From Pseudomonadota bacterium (GTDB lineage Bacteria > Pseudomonadota > Alphaproteobacteria > Rhizobiales > Beijerinckiaceae): 64,000 nt of DNA. Below the pieces are notes generated by a model. It was not told the DNA's origin. It saw only the letters and a program-made list of their open reading frames with translations, and did no database searches. Of this stretch, positions 18,067 to 27,680 are shown one piece after another. A program made the translations under genes and the position numbers. The stretch is taken from contig JAKAJL010000012.1 of assembly GCA_021813805.1 (NCBI GenBank), positions 24,129-88,128 on the forward strand, written 5' to 3'. The first letter of the stretch is position 1; every line of letters starts with the position of its first letter.

Positions 18067-20493
18067 ATGCCGTCTTTCTCCCGCAACCTCGAACAGACCC
18101 TGCACCGCGCTCTTGCCGCCGCCTCCGAGCGCCGGCACGAATATGCGACGCTCGAACATCTCCTGCTGAGCCTGCTGGACGACGCGGAAGCCGCCGCAGT
18201 GATGCGCGCCTGCTCTGTTGACCTGGAAGCCTTGCGCAAGAGCCTCGTCGGCTATATCGAGCACGATCTCGAAAATCTGGTTACCGAAATGCACGAGGAT
18301 CCCAAGCCGACCTCGGGCTTCCAGCGCGTCATCCAGCGCGCCGTGATCCATGTGCAATCCTCCGGCCGCGAGGAAGTCACCGGCGCGAATGTGCTGGTTG
18401 CGATCTTCGCCGAGCGCGAGAGCCACGCCGCCTATTTCCTGCAGGAGCAGGAAATGACCCGCTATGACGCGGTCAATTATATCAGCCACGGCATCGCCAA
18501 GCGGCCCGGCGCCTCCGACACGGCCAAGACGCCGCGCGGCGTCGAGGAGGAAACCGATCGCGTCGATTCGGCGCGCGAAGGCAAGGAGCACGAGTCCAAA
18601 AGGAAGGAAACCGCGCTCGAAGCCTATTGCATCAACCTGAACAATAAGGCGAGAGACGGCCGCATCGATCCGCTGATCGGCCGCGAGGCCGAAGTGCAGC
18701 GCACGATCCAGGTTCTGTGCCGCCGCCACAAGAACAATCCGCTCCTGGTCGGCGACCCCGGCGTCGGCAAGACCGCGATCGCCGAAGGCCTCGCTCGCAA
18801 GATCGTGCGCGGCGAGACGCCGGAAGTGCTCAAAGGGGCGACAGTCTATGCCCTCGACATGGGCGCGCTTCTCGCTGGCACCCGTTATCGCGGCGATTTC
18901 GAAGAACGCCTCAAGCAGGTGATGAAGGAAATCGAGCAGCACAAGAAGGCCATCCTCTTCATCGACGAAATCCATACGGTGATCGGCGCCGGGGCGACCT
19001 CGGGCGGCTCGATGGACGCCTCCAACCTGCTCAAGCCCGCGCTCGCGCAGGGGGGGCTGCGCTGTATCGGTTCGACCACCTACAAGGAATTCCGCCAATA
19101 TTTCGAGAAGGACCGCGCGCTGGTCCGGCGGTTCCAGAAGATCGACGTCAACGAGCCGTCGATCGATGACACGATCGAGATCCTCAAAGGGCTGAAGCCG
19201 TATTTCGAGGAGTTCCACAAGCTGCGCTACACCAGTGACGCGATCAAGGCGGCGGTGGAGTTGTCAGCGCGCTATATCCACGACCGCAAGCTGCCCGACA
19301 AGGCGATCGACGTGATCGACGAAACCGGCGCCTCGCAGATGCTGGCCCCCGAATCCAAGCGCAAGCGCACGATCGGGGTGAAGGAGATCGAGACGACCAT
19401 CGCCACCATGGCGCGCATTCCGCCCAAGACTGTGTCGAAGGACGACGCCGAGGTGCTGCAGCATCTCGAAACGACCCTGCGCCGTGTGGTCTACGGCCAG
19501 GACGCCGCCATCGCGGCCCTGGCTTCGTCGATCAAGCTGGCGCGCGCCGGACTGCGCGACGTCGAAAAGCCGATCGGCTGCTATCTCTTCTCCGGCCCGA
19601 CCGGCGTCGGCAAGACCGAGGTCGCCAATCAACTCGCCAAGGCGCTCGGTGTCGAAATGGTGCGCTTCGACATGTCGGAATATATGGAGCGCCATACCGT
19701 GAGCCGCCTGATCGGCGCGCCTCCCGGCTATGTCGGCTTCGAGCAGGGCGGCCTGCTGACCGACGCCATCGATCAGCATCCGCATTGCGTGCTGCTGCTC
19801 GACGAGATCGAAAAGGCCCATCCCGACCTTTACAACATCCTGTTGCAGGTCATGGACCACGGCAAGCTGACCGACCACAACGGCAAGCAGATTTCGTTCC
19901 GCAACGTCATTCTGGTGATGACCACCAACGCCGGCGCGGCCGATATGGCGCGCCCGGCCTTCGGCTTCACCCGGAGCAAGCGCGAGGGCGATGACGTCGA
20001 GGCGGTCAACCGCATGTTCGCGCCGGAATTCCGCAACCGGCTCGACGCCATCGTGCCCTTCTCCCATCTGCCGACCGAGGTCATCGCCAAGGTGGTGGAC
20101 AAGTTCATCATGCAGCTCGAAGCGCAACTGGCGGACCGCAACGTCTCGATCGAGCTTTCGGACGAGGCGCGGCTCTGGCTTATCCAGCACGGCTATGACG
20201 AGTCGATGGGCGCGCGGCCGATGGCGCGGATCATCCAGACCCATATCAAGACGCCGCTCGCCGACGAGGTTCTGTTCGGCCGGCTCAAGGACGGCGGCAC
20301 GGTGCGGGTGGTGACGGCGGGCTCGGGCGACGACGCCAGGCTCGCCTTCGTCTTCCCGGAAGGACCGGTGCTGCCGCGTCCCGACAAGGAAATCGTCGAG
20401 GCGCGGCGCAAGAAGGCGCGCGCGGAGCCGGAAACGCGCGCCCGTAAGGGCAAGCCGAAAGCTGCGGCGCAGCCCGCCGGCCACGCCCGATAG
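18067..20493 (+). CDS. clpA: ATP-dependent Clp protease ATP-binding subunit ClpA
   Basis: AAA+ unfoldase that feeds ClpP, 808 aa. It has an N-domain for ClpS binding, D1 with Walker A GDPGVGKT, and D2 with Walker A GPTGVGKT. The ClpP-docking and C-terminal D2-small regions are intact. The last 40 residues form a Lys/Arg/Ala-rich tail. The ATG at 18067 ([16 protein letters not shown]) is the family start, with the ribosome site inside the clpS 3' end. An intrinsic terminator follows. Confidence 0.97.
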   Translation: MPSFSRNLEQTLHRALAAASERRHEYATLEHLLLSLLDDAEAAAVMRACSVDLEALRKSLVGYIEHDLENLVTEMHEDPKPTSGFQRVIQRAVIHVQSSGREEVTGANVLVAIFAERESHAAYFLQEQEMTRYDAVNYISHGIAKRPGASDTAKTPRGVEEETDRVDSAREGKEHESKRKETALEAYCINLNNKARDGRIDPLIGREAEVQRTIQVLCRRHKNNPLLVGDPGVGKTAIAEGLARKIVRGETPEVLKGATVYALDMGALLAGTRYRGDFEERLKQVMKEIEQHKKAILFIDEIHTVIGAGATSGGSMDASNLLKPALAQGGLRCIGSTTYKEFRQYFEKDRALVRRFQKIDVNEPSIDDTIEILKGLKPYFEEFHKLRYTSDAIKAAVELSARYIHDRKLPDKAIDVIDETGASQMLAPESKRKRTIGVKEIETTIATMARIPPKTVSKDDAEVLQHLETTLRRVVYGQDAAIAALASSIKLARAGLRDVEKPIGCYLFSGPTGVGKTEVANQLAKALGVEMVRFDMSEYMERHTVSRLIGAPPGYVGFEQGGLLTDAIDQHPHCVLLLDEIEKAHPDLYNILLQVMDHGKLTDHNGKQISFRNVILVMTTNAGAADMARPAFGFTRSKREGDDVEAVNRMFAPEFRNRLDAIVPFSHLPTEVIAKVVDKFIMQLEAQLADRNVSIELSDEARLWLIQHGYDESMGARPMARIIQTHIKTPLADEVLFGRLKDGGTVRVVTAGSGDDARLAFVFPEGPVLPRPDKEIVEARRKKARAEPETRARKGKPKAAAQPAGHAR

Positions 20494-20519
20494 GCCGGCT
20501 CGGTTTCGTTAAAACATGG

Positions 20520-20547
20520 CGGCGGCCGTCCTGGCCGCCGTTTTCTT
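20520..20547 (+). terminator. Intrinsic terminator of clpS-clpA
   Basis: Stem CGGCGGCC / GGCCGCCG (8 bp) with a 5-base loop, followed by TTTTCTT. Confidence 0.88.
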
Positions 20548-20647
20548 GTCCGCCGGCCGCTGGAGCCGCGCCCCGGCGCGGCTGAAAATCGCCGCCGGCC
20601 TTGACCCTCCCCGACGGCCGCGACAAAAGGAAACAAAGGGAGAGCAC

Positions 20648-21241
20648 ATGCATCAGATTCGCAATATCTGCGTCTATTGCGGCTCGTCGCTCGGCGATGA
20701 CCCGGTTTTCGTCGCGGCGGCGCGGGATTTGGGAACGACGCTTGCGGAAAACGGCGTCGGCCTTGTTTATGGCGGCGGCAATCTCGGCCTGATGGGGGCG
20801 GTGGCCCATGCGGCGCTGGAGGCCGGCGGCCATGTCACCGGGATCATCCCGCATTTCCTGGAAAAGCGCGAACATGCGCTGGAAAACGTGCAGGAGCTGA
20901 TCGTCGTCGGCGACATGCACGAACGCAAGCGCCTGATGTTCGAGAAGGCCGACGCCTTCATCGCGCTGCCGGGCGGGATCGGCACGCTGGAGGAATTGGT
21001 CGAGCAGCTCACCTGGGTGCAGTTGCAGCGCCACGACAAGCCGGTTCTGATCGCCGATATCGGCGGCTTCTGGGCGCCGCTGCTGGCGCTGATCGACCAT
21101 ATGCGCGCCCAAGCGTTCATTCGCCCGGAATACGAGGCGCGCTTTCTCGTTCGCGACAAGGTCGAGGACATGATTCCCGCTTTGCGCGAGGCTTTCGCCA
21201 AGGCCCGCGTGTCGCATCTGGCCTTGCGCCCGGAGTTTTGA
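20648..21241 (+). CDS. LOG family protein (TIGR00730 Rossmann fold)
   Basis: 197 aa. The LOG signature PGGIGTLEELVEQLTW is present, with CVYCGSS near the start and VYGGGNLGLMGAVAHAAL. Members hydrolyse cytokinin riboside monophosphates or other nucleoside monophosphates; the in vivo substrate here is unknown. The ATG at 20648 has AAGGGAGAG upstream. It stands alone between clpA and the convergent coiled-coil gene. Confidence 0.92.
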   Translation: MHQIRNICVYCGSSLGDDPVFVAAARDLGTTLAENGVGLVYGGGNLGLMGAVAHAALEAGGHVTGIIPHFLEKREHALENVQELIVVGDMHERKRLMFEKADAFIALPGGIGTLEELVEQLTWVQLQRHDKPVLIADIGGFWAPLLALIDHMRAQAFIRPEYEARFLVRDKVEDMIPALREAFAKARVSHLALRPEF

Positions 21242-21253
21242 GCTTTTTTCGGC

Positions 21254-21346
21254 ATTGACCCGCATTTCTCATCCAGCCGCCCTGCGTTGCGATTTCGACG
21301 AGTCGAAAGCAAGGAGGACGACCCCGTATGAGAAATGCGGGTTAAT
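21254..21346. repeat. Widely spaced inverted repeat
   Basis: ATTGACCCGCATTTCTCAT (21254-21272) is repeated inverted at 21328-21346 with one mismatch, with 55 bases between the arms. It fills the space between two convergent genes, and its right arm runs 5 bases into the 3' end of the coiled-coil gene. It could act as a bidirectional transcript end or be a small dispersed element. Confidence 0.55.
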
Positions 21347-22121
21347 CGTCCGAGATCGTTTCGGGGCCGATCACGCCGCGGCTGGTCTGCACCACCCAGT
21401 TCGGACCGCGACGCTCGATGCGCTGGACCATCGCGCCGCCGAGCAGGACGTCGCCGGGCTGGACTCGCTCCATTCCCTCAGGCCCTTCGACCCAGGCGTG
21501 GCCGCGGTCGACGGCGCGCAGGACATAGGCGTGATAGGAGCCGAGCGCCGCATGGGCGGCGGGAGCCGGAAGGGAGGCCGGCGCCGGCTTGGGCAGGGGC
21601 TTGCCGATCGAGCCGGTCGGCGTGCGGTCGACCTTCGCTTTAGCCATTTTCTCGGTTTCGGATCTCACCTTTTCAAGTCTGGTCTGAAGCTGGAAGGCGC
21701 TGAGCGCCGCGTCGGCCTTCGCGTCGGCGACATTCCTCTGGAGCGCGGCGATGGTCGCCTCTTCGGCGCGGGACTTGCGCGCCTCGGCGTCGAGCTTGTT
21801 CCTCAGACTGTCGACGTGGACGCGCAACGCGGCCAGTTCTTCGCCCTGGGCCTTGGCGGCTTCGACGGCCTGGGCCGCGGCAAGCGCGACCGGATCGGGT
21901 TTGGCCGGCGCGGCCGGCTCGAAGGCGTCCATGCGATAGGCCGCAGCCCAGCCGAGGCCGATCGTTAGCAGCAGGGCCACGCCGGAGGCGGCGATGAATC
22001 GGCGCCTCTCGCCACGGGGATCGACGGCTCGGAATTCGATCTCGGGCCGCTCGTCCGCACGGAGCCGGAAGGGTTCATGAGTCGCCGGTACGGGTTTCGA
22101 AGGCGGGATAAGGTCGTTCAT
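21342..22121 (-). CDS. Uncharacterised single-pass membrane protein with coiled coil
   Basis: 259 aa, no named family recognised. An N-terminal cytoplasmic part of about 45 residues, rich in Pro and charged residues, leads to one membrane helix (about 47-63, ASGVALLLTIGLGWAAA). A periplasmic coiled coil spans about 80-160 (repeated A/L/E/K/R heptads). An Ala/Pro linker precedes a compact C-terminal domain (YHAYVLRAVDRGHAWVEG...). That domain resembles the periplasmic modules of cell-envelope proteins. I chose the ATG at 22121, which has GGAG 6 bases upstream; the frame opens at 22148. A perfect CtrA box lies upstream. Confidence 0.7.
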   Translation of the reverse strand: MNDLIPPSKPVPATHEPFRLRADERPEIEFRAVDPRGERRRFIAASGVALLLTIGLGWAAAYRMDAFEPAAPAKPDPVALAAAQAVEAAKAQGEELAALRVHVDSLRNKLDAEARKSRAEEATIAALQRNVADAKADAALSAFQLQTRLEKVRSETEKMAKAKVDRTPTGSIGKPLPKPAPASLPAPAAHAALGSYHAYVLRAVDRGHAWVEGPEGMERVQPGDVLLGGAMVQRIERRGPNWVVQTSRGVIGPETISDD

Positions 22122-22184
22122 GGTCGACTCCGCGCGGACGGTTTGCATCCGCTCTCCATGAGCCGATATTTTCCGGCTTTCAGA

Positions 22185-22200
22185 TTAACCCATGATTAAC
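22185..22200. promoter_or_regulatory. CtrA-type binding box
   Basis: TTAACCCATGATTAAC is an exact TTAA-N7-TTAAC full site. It lies 64-79 bases upstream of the coiled-coil membrane protein gene (minus strand) and downstream of opgH. CtrA is the essential cell-cycle response regulator of alphaproteobacteria. Confidence 0.6.
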
Positions 22201-22238
22201 GACGCCGTGATTTTTGCCTGGCCTGTCGCCGATTTACA

Positions 22239-24410
22239 TCACTCGGCCGCCGCGGAGCTGGTCTCCGGCAGGCGGGCGAGCAGCGCGATCAGGGCGCGAT
22301 CCTGCATCAGGGCGGCGCGCTCCTTGCGCTGGATCCAGGCGGAGGCCTCGTCGATCGAGCGCGCCTCCCCGAGCTTGGCGATCGCCATCGCCCGCTCAGG
22401 GCTGATGTCGCCGCGGGCGCGATGGAGGGCGGGCGGCAGGAAGGCCTCGTGAACGTCGCGGAATTCAGCGTCCTGGTACAGGACGCGCAGCCCGTCCGCC
22501 TTGTCGAAGCCCTCCGCCGCGAGTTCGTCGGACAGAGCATTGGCGCGTGTCGCGACTGGCGGCGGGGCGCGCTCCTCGGGCGTATCCAGAAGGCCGATGC
22601 GGCGGAAGGCCAAGCCGACGGATTTCAGTCCCGTGCCCCAGGACAGGGGGATCGCCAGGATCAGGCCGGCGATGGTGGGAGACATCCAGGCGGCGAGCGA
22701 AGGCGAAAGCAGCAGCGCTGCGACCAGCGAAATGACGCCGAGAATGACATGGTCGCGGTGACGACGGATGATCGACTTGAACGGCACCGAGCCGTCGTCG
22801 CGCCTCTGCGGCTCCCATCCCGTGTCGAAGCCGAACAGGATGTGCAGCACATGGCCGGAATGGACCAGCATCATGATCGGCGCAAGCAGGGCCGACATAA
22901 AAACCTCGAACAGGGTCGAGAGCACGAGCCGGATCGCGCCGCCGGAGCCGCGCCGGGTCGGGCCGTCGAACAGAGCGACGATCAGGCCGAACAGCTTTGG
23001 CGCGAGCAGCACCGCCATGGTGAGGATGAACAGTTCCAGCGACCGCTCGGCGTCGAACACCGGCCAGGTCGGGTACAGGGTGAACTCGCGGGAGAAATAT
23101 TCCGGCCGGATATATTTCGCCTGCAGGACCAGCAGAAGACCGACCAGCAACTGGGCGAGCCAGAGCGGCGAGGCCAGATAGGCCATGATCCCGGTGGCGA
23201 AATGTTGGCGGGTCGCGGGGACGAGGCCCTTGGCCGGCAGGACGCTGATGTGCTGGAGATTGCCCTGGCACCAGCGGCGGTCACGAATGGCCGTATCGAT
23301 CAGCGAGGGCGGGGATTCCTCATAGGAGCCGGGCAGGGAGGCCAGCATATAGACGCTATAGCCGGCTCGGCGCATCAGCGCGGCCTCAACGAAATCATGG
23401 GAGAGAATATGGCCGCCGAATGGCGGCTTGCCCCTGAGATGGGGCAAGCCGCAATGGGCGGCGAAGGCCTTGACGCGAATGATCGCGTTATGGCCCCAGT
23501 AATTGCCGTCGCGGCCCATCCAGCACGCCAGGCCGTCGGCGATGACCGGGCCGTAAATGCGGGCGGCGAATTGCTGGACGCGGGCGAAAAGCGTGTTGCG
23601 GTTGATGATCAGCGGCAGGGTCTGGATGATGCCGGCGTCGGGATCGGCCTCCATGGTCGCCGCGAGCGTGACGATGGCGTGGCCGGTCATCAGGCTGTCG
23701 GCGTCGAGCACGACCATGTGGTCGTAGGCGCCGCCCCAGCGTGAGACGAAATCGCCGACATTGCCGGCCTTGCGCGCGATATTCTTGGCGCGGTGGCGGT
23801 AATAGACCCGGGCGTCCGGCCCCAACCGGCGCCGCAGGGCGATCAGCGCCCGCTCCTCGGCGATCCAGACGTCGGGATCGGTCGAATCCGACAGCAGGAA
23901 CCAGTCGAAGGACGCGCCATGGCCGGTCGCCTCGACATCCTCGTGGATGGCCTGGATCGCCCCGAAGACGCGGGAAGGCGCCTCATTGTAGATCGGCATG
24001 ATGACGGCGTTGCGCGTCGTCAGCTTGTCGGGCAGCGCCGGCGGCTTGGGACGGCCGATCAGCAGGTGGAGAAAACCGACGATCGCGGCGGCGAAGGACA
24101 GGGCGATCCAGGAGAAATTGGCGACGAACAGGACGAGCAGCGCCCATTTCGGAAAGGTGATGCCGCCGACATCGATGACCAGGAACATCTGATAGCCGCC
24201 CCAGGCGGTCAGAGCGAGGCCGCCGCCGAAAGTGACGATCCGCGACAGCCAGGGCGCGCGGACGCGGCGGGCGAATTTGCGCCGCTCCTTCGACGCGTCG
24301 AAGCGAAACAGCTTCTGCTCCGGCATGGGAATGGGAGCGTCCTTCGGTATGGCCGGCGCGGGCGGGGCGACGGCGGCCGAGGAGGGGGCGGAATCCATTA
24401 CAGCGTCCAT
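22239..24410 (-). CDS. opgH: Glucans biosynthesis glucosyltransferase (MdoH-type)
   Basis: Inner-membrane glycosyltransferase that builds the beta-1,2 backbone of osmoregulated periplasmic glucans. 723 aa. The GT2 catalytic motifs are MPIYNEAPSRV, VLDADSLMTG (DxD) and LSHDFVEAALMRRAG; the acceptor motif appears as RDRRWCQGNLQH. Eight or so membrane helices flank the catalytic domain. The start ATG at 24410 overlaps the opgG stop by 13 bases; another ATG lies at 24398. It is the second gene of opgGH. Confidence 0.96.
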   Translation of the reverse strand: MDAVMDSAPSSAAVAPPAPAIPKDAPIPMPEQKLFRFDASKERRKFARRVRAPWLSRIVTFGGGLALTAWGGYQMFLVIDVGGITFPKWALLVLFVANFSWIALSFAAAIVGFLHLLIGRPKPPALPDKLTTRNAVIMPIYNEAPSRVFGAIQAIHEDVEATGHGASFDWFLLSDSTDPDVWIAEERALIALRRRLGPDARVYYRHRAKNIARKAGNVGDFVSRWGGAYDHMVVLDADSLMTGHAIVTLAATMEADPDAGIIQTLPLIINRNTLFARVQQFAARIYGPVIADGLACWMGRDGNYWGHNAIIRVKAFAAHCGLPHLRGKPPFGGHILSHDFVEAALMRRAGYSVYMLASLPGSYEESPPSLIDTAIRDRRWCQGNLQHISVLPAKGLVPATRQHFATGIMAYLASPLWLAQLLVGLLLVLQAKYIRPEYFSREFTLYPTWPVFDAERSLELFILTMAVLLAPKLFGLIVALFDGPTRRGSGGAIRLVLSTLFEVFMSALLAPIMMLVHSGHVLHILFGFDTGWEPQRRDDGSVPFKSIIRRHRDHVILGVISLVAALLLSPSLAAWMSPTIAGLILAIPLSWGTGLKSVGLAFRRIGLLDTPEERAPPPVATRANALSDELAAEGFDKADGLRVLYQDAEFRDVHEAFLPPALHRARGDISPERAMAIAKLGEARSIDEASAWIQRKERAALMQDRALIALLARLPETSSAAAE

Positions 24411-25927
24411 CGGTAAAGCCAGGTCTCGGTCTGGGGCGCGCCCTGGAAATCCAGCGTCAGGCGGATTTCGCAGGCGGCTTCGCCGGCGGGATCGATGTCG
24501 AACTGAACATAGCAGCTCTTGCGCTCCGCCGCCGGAGTGACGCGGTGGGCGACGACCTTTCCAGGGTTGACGGAAAGATTGGGGTTGAAGGCCGCGACGC
24601 GGGCCGGGTCGCCCATTCCGTCGCCGTGGAACTCGACAAGGAAGCGCCGCTGCTTGGCGGCGGGAGCGCGTCCGCCGCGCGAAATGGCCGTTTCCGCGCC
24701 GGCGGGGCGCGACGGCGGCGTCCAGCACCAGAACTGGCGATAGGCGAAATCGGCCTGCTGGCCTTTGACCAGCGGAGTCTTCGAGCGCCAGAAGGCGACG
24801 ATGTTCTGAGCGGTTTCGTTGTCGGACGGAATTTCGACCAGTTCCACCGAGCCGTCGCCCCAATCGCCGATCGGCTCGATCCACAGCGAGGGGCGCAGCT
24901 CCCAATGGGCGTCGAAATCATAAAAATCGCTGAAGGCGCGATGGCGCTGGAGAAAGCCGAAGCCTTTAGGATTCTGGTCGATGAATTCGGAAATCTGCAG
25001 GGTGGACCGGTTGCTGACGGGGCGCCAGATCCATTCGCCGCGGCCGGTCAACATTTGCAGGCCGCCGATTTCTTCCGCCGCGTCGCGCACGTCGTCGTCG
25101 CCGCGCCGGTCGAGTGGGCTGAACAGGCTGGTCGCGCCCATCGTCGCAAGCCCGAAGACATCGATCGGGGCGCGGGGGAACAGCGAGGATTCGACGTCGA
25201 TGATGGTGACGTCGCCGGGATGGATGGTGAAACGATAGGCGCCGGCGACGCTCTCGGAATCGAGCAGGGCGCTGATCGTCAGGGCGTTGTCGGCGACGCT
25301 GCCCTTCTCGATCCACACCGCGCGGAACAGCGGGAATTCCTCGCCCCGCGGGTCGCCGGTGCGGATCGAAAGCCCGCGCGACGTCACGCCGAGCTTCTGG
25401 CCGGGCGCGGCGGAGCGGAAGAAGCTCGCGCCCTGGAACACCGCCAGTTCGCGCAACTCGCCCTGGTCGTTGCGCTGCAGCACGCGAAACCCGGAAAAAT
25501 CGAGATTTGTCGGCATCGCGCGCAGCCGCAGATTGCCGAAATCGAAATCGGCGGCGTTGTAATTGAGCCGCCGCGCGGCTCCGTTCTCGACCAGATTGAT
25601 CTGCATCGGAGAAGTATAGACGAAGCCACGATGCAGGGGCTCGATGACGAAGCCGCTGGACTTGTCGTTCCAGATCAAGGCGTCCGGCTTGGCCTTGATT
25701 GCGGCAAAAGCCTCGCGCGTCAAATCCGAAAAGGCGCCTGGCAGGTCCGCCGACGGGGCGGAATAGGATTTGGCCGCGAGGCTTTTCGCCAGTTCGACCA
25801 CGGTGGCGTGGCTGAAGGGCGCGGTTTGCGGCGCCTGCCCCTCGGCGAGGGCGGGGGAAACAGGGGTGACGGCGGCGAAAGCGGCGGCTGATCCGGCCAA
25901 TTGCAAGAGGTCGCGTCGCTTCAACAT
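24398..25927 (-). CDS. opgG: Periplasmic glucan biosynthesis protein OpgG/OpgD type
   Basis: Periplasmic protein needed for making or shaping osmoregulated periplasmic glucans. 509 aa. The signal MLKRRDLLQLAGSAAAFAAVTPVSPALA has a twin-Arg-like RRDLL, so export may be by Tat as for OpgD. Family blocks PMQINLVENG, FGLATMGATSLFSP and HWELRPSLWIEPIGDWGDGSVELVEIPS are clear. The ATG at 25927 is the only start that keeps the signal peptide; the frame is open far upstream but is shadow. It overlaps opgH and is divergent from glmU. Confidence 0.94.
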   Translation of the reverse strand: MLKRRDLLQLAGSAAAFAAVTPVSPALAEGQAPQTAPFSHATVVELAKSLAAKSYSAPSADLPGAFSDLTREAFAAIKAKPDALIWNDKSSGFVIEPLHRGFVYTSPMQINLVENGAARRLNYNAADFDFGNLRLRAMPTNLDFSGFRVLQRNDQGELRELAVFQGASFFRSAAPGQKLGVTSRGLSIRTGDPRGEEFPLFRAVWIEKGSVADNALTISALLDSESVAGAYRFTIHPGDVTIIDVESSLFPRAPIDVFGLATMGATSLFSPLDRRGDDDVRDAAEEIGGLQMLTGRGEWIWRPVSNRSTLQISEFIDQNPKGFGFLQRHRAFSDFYDFDAHWELRPSLWIEPIGDWGDGSVELVEIPSDNETAQNIVAFWRSKTPLVKGQQADFAYRQFWCWTPPSRPAGAETAISRGGRAPAAKQRRFLVEFHGDGMGDPARVAAFNPNLSVNPGKVVAHRVTPAAERKSCYVQFDIDPAGEAACEIRLTLDFQGAPQTETWLYRWTL

Positions 25928-26017
25928 CGACAGGGCCGTCCAATCCGTCCCGAAAGGTGATTGCGGGCTGGGCGGATCGCCCGTTCGCGCGCAAATTTTC
26001 TGATTCCGGGGGTTATA

Positions 26018-26030
26018 CCGCAATTTGCGG
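26018..26030. promoter_or_regulatory. Small palindrome in the opgG-glmU divergent promoter region
   Basis: CCGCAATTTGCGG is a perfect 6-1-6 palindrome midway between the divergent starts. It is a possible operator; no regulator is recognised. Confidence 0.3.
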
Positions 26031-26122
26031 CGGAGGCGAGGTTGATTTTTCGCTTTGCGGGCATTTGCCGCTCCCCTATACGTTCCACCCGATTTTCGCC
26101 GTGCGATATTGGGGGAATTCCG

Positions 26123-27502
26123 ATGACCACGCCAAAGGACCCCGGCGCCGCGCCGCGCCGCTGCCTCGCGGTCGTTCTTGCCGCCGGCGAGGGCAAACGG
26201 ATGCGCTCTCATCTGCCGAAAGCGCTGCACATGATCGCGGGGCGCTCCATGCTCGCCCATGTGCTCGACGCCGTGGGGAAGGCGGGGGCCGACGCGCTGG
26301 CCGTGGTGGTGGGGCCGGGGCGCGACGATGTCGCCGCCGAGGCGCGTTCGGCGGCGCCGGACGCCCGGGTCTTCGTTCAGGCCGAGCGCCTCGGCACCGC
26401 CCACGCGGTTCTGGCGGCGCGCGAAGCCTTTCGCCAGGGCTTTGACGACATTCTGGTTCTTTTCGCCGACACGCCTCTGGTCCGTCCCGAAACCTTTTCG
26501 CATTTGCGCGAGAAACTGGCCGAGGGCGCGGGTGTGGCGGCGCTCGGCTTTGCGCCCGCCGACCCGACCGGCTATGGCCGCCTGTTGACCGACGGCGAAG
26601 GGGGGCTGCTGGCGATCCGCGAGCACAAGGACGCGACGCCGGAGGAACTGGCTGTCGGCATGTGCAACGCCGGGCTGATGGCGCTCGACGGCGCGCGCGC
26701 GATTAGCTGGCTGGAGCGGATCGACAATTGTAACGCCCAGAAGGAATATTACCTGCCCGACGTGGTGGCGGTCGCGCGCGGCGAGGGCGCGGCCTGCGCT
26801 TATGTCATGGCGCCGGCGGAGGAAGTGCTCGGCGTCAACGACCGCGTCCAGTTGGCCGCCGCGGAGGCGGAAATCCAGAAGCGGCTGCGCGCGGTCGCCA
26901 TGCTGAACGGCGCGACTCTGGTCGCGCCGGAGACGGTGTTCCTTTCCCATGACACATGTCTCGGCGCGGACGTCCTGGTCGAACCCCATGTCGTTTTCGG
27001 CCCCGGCGTAAGCGTCGGCGACGGCTGCGTCATTCATGCCTTCTCGCATCTCGAAGGCGCGACCCTGGCGAAAGACGCCGCCATCGGCCCCTATGCCCGG
27101 TTGCGCCCCGGCGCCAGATTGGCGGCCAAGGCGAAGATCGGCAATTTCGTTGAGATCAAGAAGGCGGAGATCGGCGAGGGCGCCAAGGTCAATCACCTGA
27201 CCTATATCGGCGACGCCAGCATCGGCCCGCGCGCCAATATCGGCGCCGGCGTCATCACCTGCAATTACGACGGTTTTTTGAAATATAAGACGACCATCGG
27301 CGCCGACGCCTTCGTCGGCTCGAATTCGGCGCTGGTGGCGCCGGTCGTGATTGGCGACCGCGCTTTTGTCGGCTCGGGCTCGGTGGTGACCGGAGATGTC
27401 GAAGCCGACGCCCTGGCGGTCGCGCGCGGTCGGCAGGCCGTCATCCCCGGCTGGGCGGCGGCATTCCGCAAGAAGATGGCGGCGATCAAGGCGGCGAAGT
27501 GA
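26123..27502 (+). CDS. glmU: Bifunctional UDP-GlcNAc pyrophosphorylase / GlcN-1-P acetyltransferase
   Basis: Makes UDP-GlcNAc for peptidoglycan and LPS. 459 aa. The N-terminal uridyltransferase carries [18 protein letters not shown], and the C-terminal left-handed beta-helix shows hexapeptide repeats and [11 protein letters not shown]. The ATG at 26123 follows GGGGGAA. The glmS gene that often sits next to glmU is here 3.6 kb downstream, separated by a two-component pair. Confidence 0.97.
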   Translation: MTTPKDPGAAPRRCLAVVLAAGEGKRMRSHLPKALHMIAGRSMLAHVLDAVGKAGADALAVVVGPGRDDVAAEARSAAPDARVFVQAERLGTAHAVLAAREAFRQGFDDILVLFADTPLVRPETFSHLREKLAEGAGVAALGFAPADPTGYGRLLTDGEGGLLAIREHKDATPEELAVGMCNAGLMALDGARAISWLERIDNCNAQKEYYLPDVVAVARGEGAACAYVMAPAEEVLGVNDRVQLAAAEAEIQKRLRAVAMLNGATLVAPETVFLSHDTCLGADVLVEPHVVFGPGVSVGDGCVIHAFSHLEGATLAKDAAIGPYARLRPGARLAAKAKIGNFVEIKKAEIGEGAKVNHLTYIGDASIGPRANIGAGVITCNYDGFLKYKTTIGADAFVGSNSALVAPVVIGDRAFVGSGSVVTGDVEADALAVARGRQAVIPGWAAAFRKKMAAIKAAK

Positions 27503-27680
27503 TCGCGCCGCCGGCGCCATGGTCGGCGAGCGAAATCTGACGCCCCCCGCATGACGCCGGAGACCCCGGCGGAGCCGGCGTTGGCTGCCGAATGGCGAGC
27601 GTCTGGCTTGAAAAGCGTCCGGCAATAGCTCATTGTTGTTATTGCAGGATATTCTCTCTCTCCTGGCGTTGCGGATAGAT

